DNA from: Alcanivorax borkumensis SK2
GTDB taxonomy: Bacteria; Pseudomonadota; Gammaproteobacteria; Pseudomonadales; Alcanivoracaceae
Length of the DNA: 64,000 bases
Assembly: GCF_000009365.1 (NCBI RefSeq)
Contig: NC_008260.1
Location: forward strand, 3,009,001-3,073,000
Direction: 5' to 3'
The stretch's first letter is position 1. The number at the start of each line of letters is the position of its first letter. The notes beneath the pieces were generated by a model that saw nothing but the letters and a program-made list of their open reading frames with translations, was not told the DNA's origin and searched no databases. The position numbers and the translations under genes were made by a program. This document shows positions 18,763 to 27,476 of this stretch, one piece after another.

Positions 18763-19656
18763 TTAACCGAAGCGGCCAGTGATATAAGCTTCCGTCAGAT
18801 CATGCTCGGGTTTGGTGAACACGGTCTCGGTATCATTCATTTCCACCAGACGCCCTAAATGGAAATAAGCGGTACGGCTAGATACCCGCGCGGCCTGCTG
18901 CATGGAGTGAGTCACGATAGCGATGGTGTAAGACTCGCTCAGCTCGCTGATCAATTCTTCGATTTTGGCGGTGGCAATTGGGTCCAGCGCTGAACAGGGC
19001 TCATCCATCAGCACCACTTCCGGGCTCACCGCAATGGTGCGGGCAATACACAGACGCTGCTGCTGACCACCAGACAAACCCGTGCCCGGTGCGTGCAAAC
19101 GATCCTTCACTTCCTCCCACAAACCCGCTTTGCGCAGGCTGGTTTCTACGATTTCATCCAGGTCATATTTCTTATTAGCCAGGCCGTGTATGCGCGGGCC
19201 ATAGGCCACGTTGTCATAGATAGACTTAGGGAACGGGTTAGGCTTTTGGAACACCATGCCCACCCGAGCGCGCAATTCCACCACATCCAGTTTAGGGTCA
19301 TAAAGATCCTGACTTTCCAGATGCAGGCTGCCTTTCACCTTACAAATATCGATGGTGTCGTTCATGCGATTCAGGCAACGCAAAAAGGTAGATTTACCGC
19401 AGCCGGAAGGGCCGATCAGTGACACCACCTCATTCTTTCCGATGTCTAGGCTAACACCGTGAATCGCCTGATTATCATCGTAGAATACCTCCACATCGCG
19501 CAGGCGCATTTTGGGGTCATCCACGAAGGGGTTGCCCACGGTCTGGTCTGGATAGGGGGTGTCTTGTGTCATCGTTACCTGCTCGTTAATGGCCTTATCT
19601 CTGGCCGCATCATTGGTGTCCAGAGCCGGTTTGTCCAATTGCTGTGCGGTTTCCAT
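18763..19656 (-). CDS. pstB: Phosphate ABC transporter ATP-binding protein PstB
   Basis: 297 residues from ATG 19656, chosen for its GAGGAA site; the frame runs further up to 19698. [20 protein letters not shown] is Walker [17 protein letters not shown] the ABC signature, and [14 protein letters not shown]alker B. It has an N-terminal extension of about 45 residues before the ABC core, longer than E. coli PstB. It powers high-affinity phosphate import with PstSCA. Confidence 0.95.
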   Translation of the reverse strand: METAQQLDKPALDTNDAARDKAINEQVTMTQDTPYPDQTVGNPFVDDPKMRLRDVEVFYDDNQAIHGVSLDIGKNEVVSLIGPSGCGKSTFLRCLNRMNDTIDICKVKGSLHLESQDLYDPKLDVVELRARVGMVFQKPNPFPKSIYDNVAYGPRIHGLANKKYDLDEIVETSLRKAGLWEEVKDRLHAPGTGLSGGQQQRLCIARTIAVSPEVVLMDEPCSALDPIATAKIEELISELSESYTIAIVTHSMQQAARVSSRTAYFHLGRLVEMNDTETVFTKPEHDLTEAYITGRFG

Positions 19657-19681
19657 TGCTCGATTCCTCTTTATCCGTCTG

Positions 19682-20950
19682 TTACCAGCGCCGCTCAAGG
19701 CGCTTACGCAGAATCACCGCCAAGGTGTTCATGGTAATCAGGAAAGCCAGTAGCACCATGATGGCGGCGGACGCCAGGGCTTCGAAAGATTGTTCCGGGC
19801 TGTCTGCCCAAAGATAAATTTGCACCGGCAATACTGTTGCGGCATCCAACGGGTCAGCGGGCAAATCTACGATAAAGGCCACCATGCCAATCATCAGCAG
19901 CGGTGCTGTTTCACCCAGTGCCTGGGCCATGCCAATGATGGCGCCGGTGAGCATGCCGGGGAGCGCTAGCGGCAGTACATGGTGCAACACCACCTGCATC
20001 TTCGACGCGCCTAGCCCCATGGCGGCCTGACGAATACTGGGCGGCACCGCCTTGATCGCCGCACGGCTGGAAATGATCACCGTAGGCAGGGTCATCAGCG
20101 TTAATACTATACCCCCTACCAACGGCACTGACCGGGGCAAGCCAAACAAGCCTATTATCACTGCCAAGCCCAACAGGCCGAAGATGATCGACGGCACGGC
20201 GGCCAGGTTGTTGATATTCACTTCAATGAAATCAGTGAAGCGGTTCTTTGGCGCAAACTCTTCCAGGTAGACAGCTGCCGCGACACCAATGGGAAAGCTC
20301 AGCAGCAACGTCACAATCATCGTGAACAAGGAACCAAGAATAGCACCCAAAATACCGGCTTGCTCCGGTTCACGGGAGTCACCGTAACTGAAAAGCGACC
20401 GATTGAAGACCATACGAGTTTCGCCGGACGCTTCCAGCTCCGCCACCCATGCCTGCTGCTTGTCATTAAGACGGCTGTCTTCGCGTTGCTCTTCGTTCGC
20501 CTTGAGAAACAAATCCACATCATCGTCGGCCAATAGCCATAGAGTTCGTGTCTCTCCCAACAGGGCCGGCTCTTCGCGAAGCATATCGCGCAGAGCATAA
20601 CCAGCCCCGGTGCTCACCAGCTGGTTAAGCGAGCGAACGTCCAAGCGTGACTCCACGCCAGGGAACCGCTCTGCCAGAGCGTCACGAATGACCCCTTGGT
20701 AATTACCGTAGTTAAGCTGCTCCGCATCGCGGGGGTCACTGACATCCAACACCTCCGCATCGAAGGTAATCGGCAACTGAATTTCATATTCAACGAAGGC
20801 ACTGTGGCCCTTGCCGATGATGTCAGTGAACAACAACAGCAAGGCCATCAAACCAATGCCGATGGAGGCCATACCATAGGCTTTGAAACGTTTCTCTGCC
20901 CGGTAGCGTCGGGCCAGCGTCTTACGCACTTTTTCTGTGGTTTTGCTCAT
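19682..20950 (-). CDS. pstA: Phosphate ABC transporter permease PstA
   Basis: 422 residues, larger than the ~300 of E. coli PstA because of a long periplasmic insertion (about 60-190) after the first membrane helix. The permease core begins around residue 210, and [21 protein letters not shown] is the EAA-type loop contacting PstB. GGGAGAAA precedes the ATG. Large PstA and PstC proteins of this kind are common in marine gammaproteobacteria. Confidence 0.93.
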   Translation of the reverse strand: MSKTTEKVRKTLARRYRAEKRFKAYGMASIGIGLMALLLLFTDIIGKGHSAFVEYEIQLPITFDAEVLDVSDPRDAEQLNYGNYQGVIRDALAERFPGVESRLDVRSLNQLVSTGAGYALRDMLREEPALLGETRTLWLLADDDVDLFLKANEEQREDSRLNDKQQAWVAELEASGETRMVFNRSLFSYGDSREPEQAGILGAILGSLFTMIVTLLLSFPIGVAAAVYLEEFAPKNRFTDFIEVNINNLAAVPSIIFGLLGLAVIIGLFGLPRSVPLVGGIVLTLMTLPTVIISSRAAIKAVPPSIRQAAMGLGASKMQVVLHHVLPLALPGMLTGAIIGMAQALGETAPLLMIGMVAFIVDLPADPLDAATVLPVQIYLWADSPEQSFEALASAAIMVLLAFLITMNTLAVILRKRLERRW

Positions 20951-20965
20951 AACTTTCTCCCGACG

Positions 20966-22354
20966 CTAGTCGTACTGCTCGCGGTATTTCTTCACGATGT
21001 GCAGCGCGAAGATATTCATAACCAGGGTTGTGATGAACAACATCAGGCCTAGGGCAAACGCCGCCAGGGTTTTGGCACTGTCGAATTCCTGGTCACCGGT
21101 CAGCAACGTAACGATCTGCACGGTAATGGTAGTGACCGCTTCCAGTGGGTTGGCAGTAAGGTTAGCGGCCAAGCCGGCGGCCATGACCACAATCATGGTT
21201 TCACCAATGGCTCGGGACGCGGCTAGCAAAATGCCCCCCATAATCCCCGGTAATGCCGCCGGAAAAATCACTTTCTTGATGGTTTCGCTTTTGGTTGCCC
21301 CCAATCCCAAGGAGCCATCGCGCATGGACTGGGGCACCGCAGTAATCACGTCATCGGCAAGCGATGAGACAAACGGAATAATCATCACGCCCATCACCAA
21401 GCCTGCGGCCAGGGCCGACTCCGACGCCACATCTAACCCCACGGCTTCACCCATGCCGCGAATAAACGGAGCCACTGTCAACGCAGCAAAAAAACCGTAA
21501 ACCACCGTGGGCACCCCGGCCAACACTTCCAGGGCCGGCTTGGCCACCGTGCGCACTCGCTTGCTGGCGTACTCCGATAGATAAATAGCGGACATCAACC
21601 CCACCGGAACCGCCACCAATAAGGCAATCGCAGAGATCAACATAGTGCCCATGAACAAGGGCACCGCACCAAAAGCGCCGCCAGAGGCAACCTGGTCAGC
21701 CCGCAGGGCAGTCTGTGGACTCCACTGCAAGCCGAATAAGAAATCGGTCACCGGCACCTTGCCGAAGAACCGGATCGATTCGAACAGCACCGACATAACG
21801 ATGCCCACGGTGGTAAGGATCGCTACCGTGGCACACAGCATGAACAGCGTCTGCAGTACGCGCTCCACCTGCTGACGGGCGCGCAATTGCGGCGATACTT
21901 TCAGCCAGGCCCAGGTGCCGCCCAACATACACAGCACAATAATCACCACGGTCAGCGCCATGGCGCTGGTCTGGCGCAATGACTGCAGATGCTCCGCCGC
22001 TGCGGCAATCGGCGGCTCCACGAAATTAGTCGGTAGCGCACCACTGGCCACATTCTGAATTTTGCTAAGCGTCAGGTTATAGCTGGAGGCATCCGTCGGT
22101 TGCAGCTCCACCGGCAAGCTGCCCAGCACTTGCTGGCGGATGATGTTGTCATCAAATGCTAACCACAGCCCCAGCACGATTAAGGCGGGAATCGCGCACC
22201 ACATAGCCGAACGCATGGCGAAGTAAAACGGCAATGAGTGCAGGTGGCGAATGCCGCCCAGCGGGCGGGCCAGCGCAAAGGAGCGGCGAAGCCCCAAGTA
22301 GTAAGCGCCGGCCACCATCACTACCAGCAGCAACAGCAGGTTTCCGGTTTGCAT
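20966..22354 (-). CDS. pstC: Phosphate ABC transporter permease PstC
   Basis: 462 residues, also enlarged at the N-terminus. The core permease domain (about 190-455) contains GLGATKSETIKKVIFPAALPG, the cytoplasmic coupling loop. Several long hydrophobic helices flank it. The ATG has GGAG six bases upstream, and it is separated from pstS by a probable attenuator. Confidence 0.93.
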   Translation of the reverse strand: MQTGNLLLLLVVMVAGAYYLGLRRSFALARPLGGIRHLHSLPFYFAMRSAMWCAIPALIVLGLWLAFDDNIIRQQVLGSLPVELQPTDASSYNLTLSKIQNVASGALPTNFVEPPIAAAAEHLQSLRQTSAMALTVVIIVLCMLGGTWAWLKVSPQLRARQQVERVLQTLFMLCATVAILTTVGIVMSVLFESIRFFGKVPVTDFLFGLQWSPQTALRADQVASGGAFGAVPLFMGTMLISAIALLVAVPVGLMSAIYLSEYASKRVRTVAKPALEVLAGVPTVVYGFFAALTVAPFIRGMGEAVGLDVASESALAAGLVMGVMIIPFVSSLADDVITAVPQSMRDGSLGLGATKSETIKKVIFPAALPGIMGGILLAASRAIGETMIVVMAAGLAANLTANPLEAVTTITVQIVTLLTGDQEFDSAKTLAAFALGLMLFITTLVMNIFALHIVKKYREQYD

Positions 22355-22380
22355 GTATCACTCCGATCGGATTTGCTCAA

Positions 22381-22404
22381 CCAAGATCACCGCGGCAATC
22401 TTGG
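22381..22404. other. Small hairpin in the pstC leader
   Basis: Perfect 7-bp arms CCAAGAT (22381-22387) and ATCTTGG (22398-22404), 27 bp before the pstC start. It may stabilise the 5' end of the processed pstC message; function is inferred. Confidence 0.4.
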
Positions 22405-22430
22405 TGGAACAAACACACCTTTTCAGGGGC

Positions 22431-22464
22431 GAAAAAGCCCGGCGGCAAACACCACCGGGCCAAA
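22431..22464 (-). terminator. Intercistronic terminator/attenuator between pstS and pstC
   Basis: On the minus strand GCCCGGTGG (22460-22452) pairs with CCGCCGGGC (22445-22437), with one G-T pair, and is followed by TTTTT. It should stop part of the transcripts after pstS, giving more of the abundant binding protein than of the membrane subunits. Confidence 0.7.
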
Positions 22465-22494
22465 AGCATCCGTGCTTCTTTATTATTCCCTTGC

Positions 22495-23553
22495 TTACAG
22501 CTCGTTGCCGGTCATGGGCTTCAGGCTACGCGCCTGTTTAGCCATGGACTTGCGCAGATCATCAGCCAGCGGGATCAAGCCTTTCTCGCTCAGGTACCCC
22601 TGATCACCCCACGCTTTCTCGCTGGTGAACTCTTTCACGTAACCCTCGATACCCGGCACCACACCTACATGCGCTTTCTTCACGTAGAAGTACAAAGAGC
22701 GGGATACCGGGTATTCGCCAGAACCGATCGCTTCGAAAGTGGGCTCAACACCGCCAACATTTGCAGCTTGCACCACACCGCGGTTCTGATCCAGGAAGGA
22801 GTAACCGAACACACCGAAGGCATTCGGATTTTTTTCCAACTTCTGCACGATCAGGTTGTCGTTTTCACCGGCTTCAACATAGACACCGTCCTCACGCACA
22901 CTGCGGCAAATCGCTTTGTACTTGGACTTATCTTCACCCTTAATGGCTTTTAGCCATGGGAAGGTTTTACAGCCACCTTCAATGGCCAGTTCGTTGAATG
23001 CATCACGAGTACCGGAAGTCGGCGGCGGGCCTAGCACTTCGATCTTCACGTTCGGCAGGGCTGGGTTAATCTCTTTCCAGGTTTTGTAAGGGTTAGCAAC
23101 CAGCTCTTCACCGCCTTTCGGGTTCGGCACATCCTTGGCCAGGGCCAGGAAAACTTCGCGCAGGGACAGATCGATGTGCTTACCTTTCACCGAGTTGGCA
23201 ATCACGATGCCGTCATAACCTACCTTCACCTCGGTAATGTCTTTCACACCGTTGCTCTGGCACAGCTCAAACTCGGATTTCTTCATCCGGCGAGAAGCAT
23301 TGGTAATGTCCGGGTGCTGAGTTCCGACGCCCTGGCAAAACAGCTTCATGCCGCCGCCGGAACCGGTGGATTCAATTTTCGGGGTGGCGTTACCGGTACG
23401 CCCAAAACGCTCGGCCACTACGGTGGCGAACGGGTATACCGTGGATGAACCCACGATGGAAATGGTGTCACGAGCCATCGCGGTACCCGGAGCGCTGGCC
23501 ATGGCCAGAGCAGCAGCGGCACCTGCCAGTGTTGCTTTCATTTTAACGTTCAC
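22495..23553 (-). CDS. pstS: Phosphate-binding periplasmic protein PstS
   Basis: 352 residues from GTG 23553, chosen because AGGAGG lies six bases upstream; an ATG four codons later (23541) is further from it. A signal peptide (NVKMKATLAGAAAALAMASA) probably ends at AMA before RDTISIVGSST. ISIVGSSTVYPFA, ESTGSGGGMKLFC and PTSGTRDAFNELA are phosphate-contact loops of the PstS family. Many of its relatives bind phosphate with nanomolar to micromolar affinity. Confidence 0.94.
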   Translation of the reverse strand: MNVKMKATLAGAAAALAMASAPGTAMARDTISIVGSSTVYPFATVVAERFGRTGNATPKIESTGSGGGMKLFCQGVGTQHPDITNASRRMKKSEFELCQSNGVKDITEVKVGYDGIVIANSVKGKHIDLSLREVFLALAKDVPNPKGGEELVANPYKTWKEINPALPNVKIEVLGPPPTSGTRDAFNELAIEGGCKTFPWLKAIKGEDKSKYKAICRSVREDGVYVEAGENDNLIVQKLEKNPNAFGVFGYSFLDQNRGVVQAANVGGVEPTFEAIGSGEYPVSRSLYFYVKKAHVGVVPGIEGYVKEFTSEKAWGDQGYLSEKGLIPLADDLRKSMAKQARSLKPMTGNEL

Positions 23554-23666
23554 AATAAGCCTCCTAGTTTTGGCACCGGCGCTTGTAGGAAGTATCCACC
23601 CCGGTTTGTCTTGCGCGTGTTGCAAGCCAGTTCATGTTTCAGCACAGCGCATGCTAGAGAGGGTTT

Positions 23667-23684
23667 GTGACAACGACATTACAC
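23667..23684 (-). promoter_or_regulatory. Weak candidate Pho box upstream of pstS
   Basis: The minus strand reads GTGTAATGTCGTTGTCAC, which resembles the two TGTCA-type half-sites of the PhoB box, with the right half better conserved. It lies about 115 bp before the pstS start. The match is partial (about 11 of 18 positions by eye), and the gene context is the main support. Confidence 0.35.
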
Positions 23685-23793
23685 TGAGATCAGATTCAGG
23701 CTACAGACACCCTAGCCCAGCCCACACCCGGAATGCGTGCTGCCTGTGGCGTTTTCCGTATAATGCCTGTTTTCTCGCTATCCCCTGACAATA

Positions 23794-24354
23794 ATGACAA
23801 AACAGAACCTACAGAACGGCCAGCAATGGCTGACCGCTTTTACCACCACCATCGGCCGCGGCAGCGCTTGGCTGGCGCTGCTGCTAGTACTGGGCATAGT
23901 GCTAGTCGTCGTTCTGCGCTATGGGTTCAACATCGGCAACATTGCCCTGCAAGAATCCCTGACCTATCTGCACGGCAGCCTCTTTATGTTAGCCATCGCC
24001 TACACCTTGGCCGAAGACGAACATGTCCGGGTGGATGTGCTCTACCAGCGTTTTAGCCCGCGCGGGCAGGCCTGGGTGAATCTGCTAGGCACCCTGTTTT
24101 TGCTGCTGCCCATCTGCGTAGCAATTTTCTGGTTATCTCTGGATTATGTGGCCAGTAGCTGGCGCGAGCAGGAGGGCTCCGCCAACGGCGGCCTGCCCTA
24201 TGTCTATCTGCTAAAAAGCCTGTTGCTAGTGCTGCCCGCATTGCTGAGTGTGCAGGCATTGGCTGAACTGCTACGCCATGGGCTAACGTTACTTGGCGCC
24301 CCCCTTCCCCCACGCACCACCGAACATGAGAAACACCCGGAGGAGGGCCTGTGA
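23794..24354 (+). CDS. dctQ: TRAP transporter small membrane subunit (DctQ type)
   Basis: 186 residues with four hydrophobic helices. LQESLTYLHGSLFMLAIAYT followed by LAEDEHVRVDVLYQRFSPR is the DctQ signature, including the conserved HVRVD. It pairs with the large subunit encoded by the next gene, whose start overlaps its stop. Substrate is not determined by this subunit. Confidence 0.9.
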   Translation: MTKQNLQNGQQWLTAFTTTIGRGSAWLALLLVLGIVLVVVLRYGFNIGNIALQESLTYLHGSLFMLAIAYTLAEDEHVRVDVLYQRFSPRGQAWVNLLGTLFLLLPICVAIFWLSLDYVASSWREQEGSANGGLPYVYLLKSLLLVLPALLSVQALAELLRHGLTLLGAPLPPRTTEHEKHPEEGL

Positions 24355-25724
24355 TGGAATGGCTTCCCTTGTCCATGTTTGTGGCCGTATGCGTGGTATT
24401 GCTTACCGGCTACCCAGTGGCCTTTGCCCTAGGCGGCACCGCGCTGCTGTTTGCAGCTGGCGGCATGCTTACCGGTACCTTTTCTCCTTCTGACCTGAGT
24501 TTTGTGCCCAACCGACTATTCGGGATCATCGAAAACAGCACACTAATGGCGGTACCCCTGTTCGTATTCATGGGCGTGATGCTAGAGAAATCTCGGGTGG
24601 CGGAAAAACTGCTGTCCAGCATGGGCCAGCTATTCGGGCCACTCCCTGGCGGCATGGGGCTAGCGATTATTTTGGTGGGCGCCCTGCTCGCCGCCAGCAC
24701 CGGCATTGTCGGCGCCACCGTGGTCACTATGGGCCTGCTCTCGCTGCCCACCATGCTTCGTCAGGGCTATCAACCACAGTTATCCACCGGGCTGATCTGC
24801 GCCACCGGCACCCTCGGGCAGATTATCCCCCCCTCCATAGCCCTGGTATTACTGGGTGATGTGCTGGCTAACGCCTATCAGGACATCCAGCTCAAGCAGG
24901 GCCTGTGGTCGCTGGATACCGTGTCGGTGGGCGATTTATTTGTCGGCGCCCTGATTCCCGGGCTGATTTTAGTAGGGCTGTACCTGTTCTATGTGGTGGC
25001 AATCAGCCTGTTAAAACCCCAATGGGCTCCCGCCTTTGCGCCCGCCGACGGTGAACGCCGTAGCTGGCGGGCCCTGCTTGGCGGCCTGATCCCGCCGCTA
25101 CTGTTGATCGCCGCGGTGCTGGGCTCCATTCTCACCGGCAAGGCCACCCCCACGGAAGCCGCCGGCGTCGGCGCCTTTGGTGCCCTGCTGCTGGGGGCAG
25201 CCAATCGACACCTGAACAGAACCATCCTTGGCGAGGTGGTCCGTGCCACCAGCCGAGTCACCGCCATGGTGTTCATGATCCTGATCGGTGCCAGCCTGTT
25301 TTCACTGGTGTTCCGGGGCTTTGGCGGCGAGGAAGCGGTGCATAATCTGTTTGCCGCCATGCCCGGTGGAGTGATCGGTGCCACCGTCATGGTGATGCTG
25401 CTGATTTTCCTGCTCGGCTTCATTCTCGACTTTATCGAGATCACCTTTGTGGTAGTGCCGATTGTCGCCCCGGTGCTACTGGGCATGGGGCTGGACCCCA
25501 TCTGGCTTGGCGTAATGATTGCATTGAACTTGCAAACTTCGTTTCTGACCCCACCCTTCGGATTCGCGCTGTTTTATCTACGCGGGGTGGCGCCGGCAGA
25601 GGTTAAAACCACGCACATTTATCAGGGCGTGATACCCTTTATCTTTATACAATTAATCATGCTGGGCATTCTGGCGCTGTTCCCTGAACTCGCCACCTGG
25701 CTGCCTCATGCGCTCTACGGATAA
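24354..25724 (+). CDS. dctM: TRAP transporter large membrane subunit (DctM type)
   Basis: About 456 residues starting at ATG 24354 (GTG 24351 is an alternative), behind GGAGGAGGG. A dozen hydrophobic helices are seen, with the DctM motifs LPGGMGLAIILVGALLAAS and GQIIPPSIALVLLGDVLAN. It forms the Na+-driven translocation channel with DctQ, and the overlap with dctQ implies co-translation. The solute-binding partner is probably the dctP gene on the opposite strand 0.5 kb away. Confidence 0.92.
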   Translation: MEWLPLSMFVAVCVVLLTGYPVAFALGGTALLFAAGGMLTGTFSPSDLSFVPNRLFGIIENSTLMAVPLFVFMGVMLEKSRVAEKLLSSMGQLFGPLPGGMGLAIILVGALLAASTGIVGATVVTMGLLSLPTMLRQGYQPQLSTGLICATGTLGQIIPPSIALVLLGDVLANAYQDIQLKQGLWSLDTVSVGDLFVGALIPGLILVGLYLFYVVAISLLKPQWAPAFAPADGERRSWRALLGGLIPPLLLIAAVLGSILTGKATPTEAAGVGAFGALLLGAANRHLNRTILGEVVRATSRVTAMVFMILIGASLFSLVFRGFGGEEAVHNLFAAMPGGVIGATVMVMLLIFLLGFILDFIEITFVVVPIVAPVLLGMGLDPIWLGVMIALNLQTSFLTPPFGFALFYLRGVAPAEVKTTHIYQGVIPFIFIQLIMLGILALFPELATWLPHALYG

Positions 25725-25728
25725 TAAA

Positions 25729-26124
25729 ATGACAGACCACACTGACGACATGCCCCAGCCAATTGGCACCCTTGCCATCCAAACCATTGCCATGCCACAA
25801 AGCGCCAACTGGAATGGGGATATTTTCGGCGGCTGGCTGGTCTCCCAGATGGACCTGGCCGGTGCCGTCACCGCCCGCAAAAAAGCCCGTGGCCGTGTGG
25901 CCACCGTAGCCATTGATTCCATGGCGTTCCTGCGACCGGTCCCCGTGGGCGCCGTTGTCAGCTGCTACACCCAGCTACAGGACATCGGCCGCAGCTCCAT
26001 GCAGATTTTGGTGGAAGTATGGATTCGCGAAGATTCCGGCACCTTGTCGAAAGTTACCGAAGGGCATTTCACTTTCGTAGCGATTGACGACACGGGCCGC
26101 ACCCGGGCAGTGCCACGGGATTAA
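25729..26124 (+). CDS. Acyl-CoA thioesterase, YciA-like hotdog protein
   Basis: 131 residues from ATG 25729; an upstream ATG (25708) overlapping dctM is possible. NWNGDIFGGWLVSQMDLAGA is the hotdog active-site region with the conserved aspartate, and VATVAIDSMAFLRPVPVGAVV is typical of YciA. Family members hydrolyse medium- and long-chain acyl-CoAs. It may ride on the TRAP transcript. Confidence 0.88.
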   Translation: MTDHTDDMPQPIGTLAIQTIAMPQSANWNGDIFGGWLVSQMDLAGAVTARKKARGRVATVAIDSMAFLRPVPVGAVVSCYTQLQDIGRSSMQILVEVWIREDSGTLSKVTEGHFTFVAIDDTGRTRAVPRD

Positions 26125-26188
26125 CCGCCAACCGCTAGTGACACGCCGTAACGCGGGCCGTCCCACGGGCCAGGCCCCTGCCGCGCTT

Positions 26189-27337
26189 TTAACCTTTAAC
26201 TTGTAGCTCGCTGCGCACATTCATGTACGACTGCTCCGCCACCGTCATAGATTGCAACGACTGATCCCGGAAACCGCGATAGGAGTCGTATACCTTACGT
26301 GCGTCCTTGTTGTCCGCCACGAGGGTTTCGATCACATCATCGCTGGCATCCTTCAGGGCCTTAAGCACATCGTCCGGCAGGCGACGCAACTTCACCCCAT
26401 GCTTGTTAACCAGCTCATCCAAGGCGGCATTATTGCGGGCGGTGTATTCATCCAGCATGTCCTGGTTTTCGGACTGGGCCGCGTAGCGAATGATCGCCTG
26501 CAGGTCTGCGGGAAGGCCTTCCCACACCTTTTTGTTAATGGTCAGCTCTAGCGTTGGGCCGGGCTCTTGCCAGCCCGGATAGTAGTAGTACTCAGCTACC
26601 CGGTGCAGGCCAAAGGTCAGGTCGTTGTAGGGCCCAACCCAGTCCGCCGCATCAATGGCCCCGGTTTGCAGCGAGGTAAACACCTCGGCACCCGGCAGCT
26701 GTACCGGGGTAGCACCCACCTTGCCCAACACTTCCCCAGCCAGGCCTGGCATACGCATCTTCAACCCTTTCAGGTCTTCAATGCTGTTGATTTCTTTATT
26801 GAACCAGCCCGCCATTTGCGTACCGGTGTTACCACAGGCAAAAGGCTTAAGATTGAACTGGGCATACAAGTCATCCCACAGTTCCTGCCCCCCGCCATGG
26901 TGCAGCCAGCCATTCATTTCCTGGGCTGTGAGCCCAAAGGGCACAGCGGTGAAAAACGGCGTGGCAGGATGTTTTCCTTTCCAATAATAGGCAGCCCCAT
27001 GGCCCATTTCCGCACTGCCCTGGCGTACCGCGTCAAACACCTCAAAGGCCGGCACCAATTCTTTGGCGCCATAAACCTTGATCTTAATTCGCCCGGCCGA
27101 CATTTCTTCCACCCGTTTGGCAAAGCGGTTGGCGCCCGCACCCAACCCCGGATAGTTCTTTGGCCAAGTGGTAACCATTTTCCATTCATAGGTCTGTGGC
27201 CTGAGTTTTTTCTCCTCAGGTTCCGGCGGTGTCACCACCGCCTTGTCTGTCGGCGGGCAATCTTTCTGTTCACAGCCGGCCAGCGCCAAGCCTCCCAGCC
27301 CCAAACCTAGGGCAGAAACAAATTTACGGCGATCCAA
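26189..27337 (-). CDS. dctP: TRAP transporter solute-binding protein (DctP/TakP-like)
   Basis: 382 residues. The N-terminus MDRRKFVSALGLGLGGLALA followed by GCEQ combines a twin-arginine-like start with a lipobox, so the protein is probably exported and lipid-anchored. VTTWPKNYPGLGAGANRFAK, ADWVGPYNDLTFGLHRVAEY and the YYYPGWQEPGP segment resemble alpha-keto acid-binding TakP proteins. It is convergent with dctQM rather than in the same operon. Keto acids or other carboxylates are the likely ligand class, not proven. Confidence 0.87.
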   Translation of the reverse strand: MDRRKFVSALGLGLGGLALAGCEQKDCPPTDKAVVTPPEPEEKKLRPQTYEWKMVTTWPKNYPGLGAGANRFAKRVEEMSAGRIKIKVYGAKELVPAFEVFDAVRQGSAEMGHGAAYYWKGKHPATPFFTAVPFGLTAQEMNGWLHHGGGQELWDDLYAQFNLKPFACGNTGTQMAGWFNKEINSIEDLKGLKMRMPGLAGEVLGKVGATPVQLPGAEVFTSLQTGAIDAADWVGPYNDLTFGLHRVAEYYYYPGWQEPGPTLELTINKKVWEGLPADLQAIIRYAAQSENQDMLDEYTARNNAALDELVNKHGVKLRRLPDDVLKALKDASDDVIETLVADNKDARKVYDSYRGFRDQSLQSMTVAEQSYMNVRSELQVKG

Positions 27338-27476
27338 TGGGACATCCTCCGATAGTGAGCGGCAGTTCTGCCGCTTTCGGTTTATTTTTGCAGCCTGACA
27401 CTACATGCCAATGCCAGACCGTCTTTCGTTTCAGCGTCAGGCATCAGGGGGGCGAGAATCAAGCGAGCCGCCAGCC

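Noticed and set aside
22234..22953. Plus-strand frame of 239 codons opposite pstC/pstS
   Set aside because: It lies antisense to two clearly conserved genes and its translation is a reverse-frame image of them, with no family features.
26567..27310. Plus-strand frame of 247 codons opposite dctP
   Set aside because: Antisense to a well-recognised solute-binding protein, and no motif of its own.
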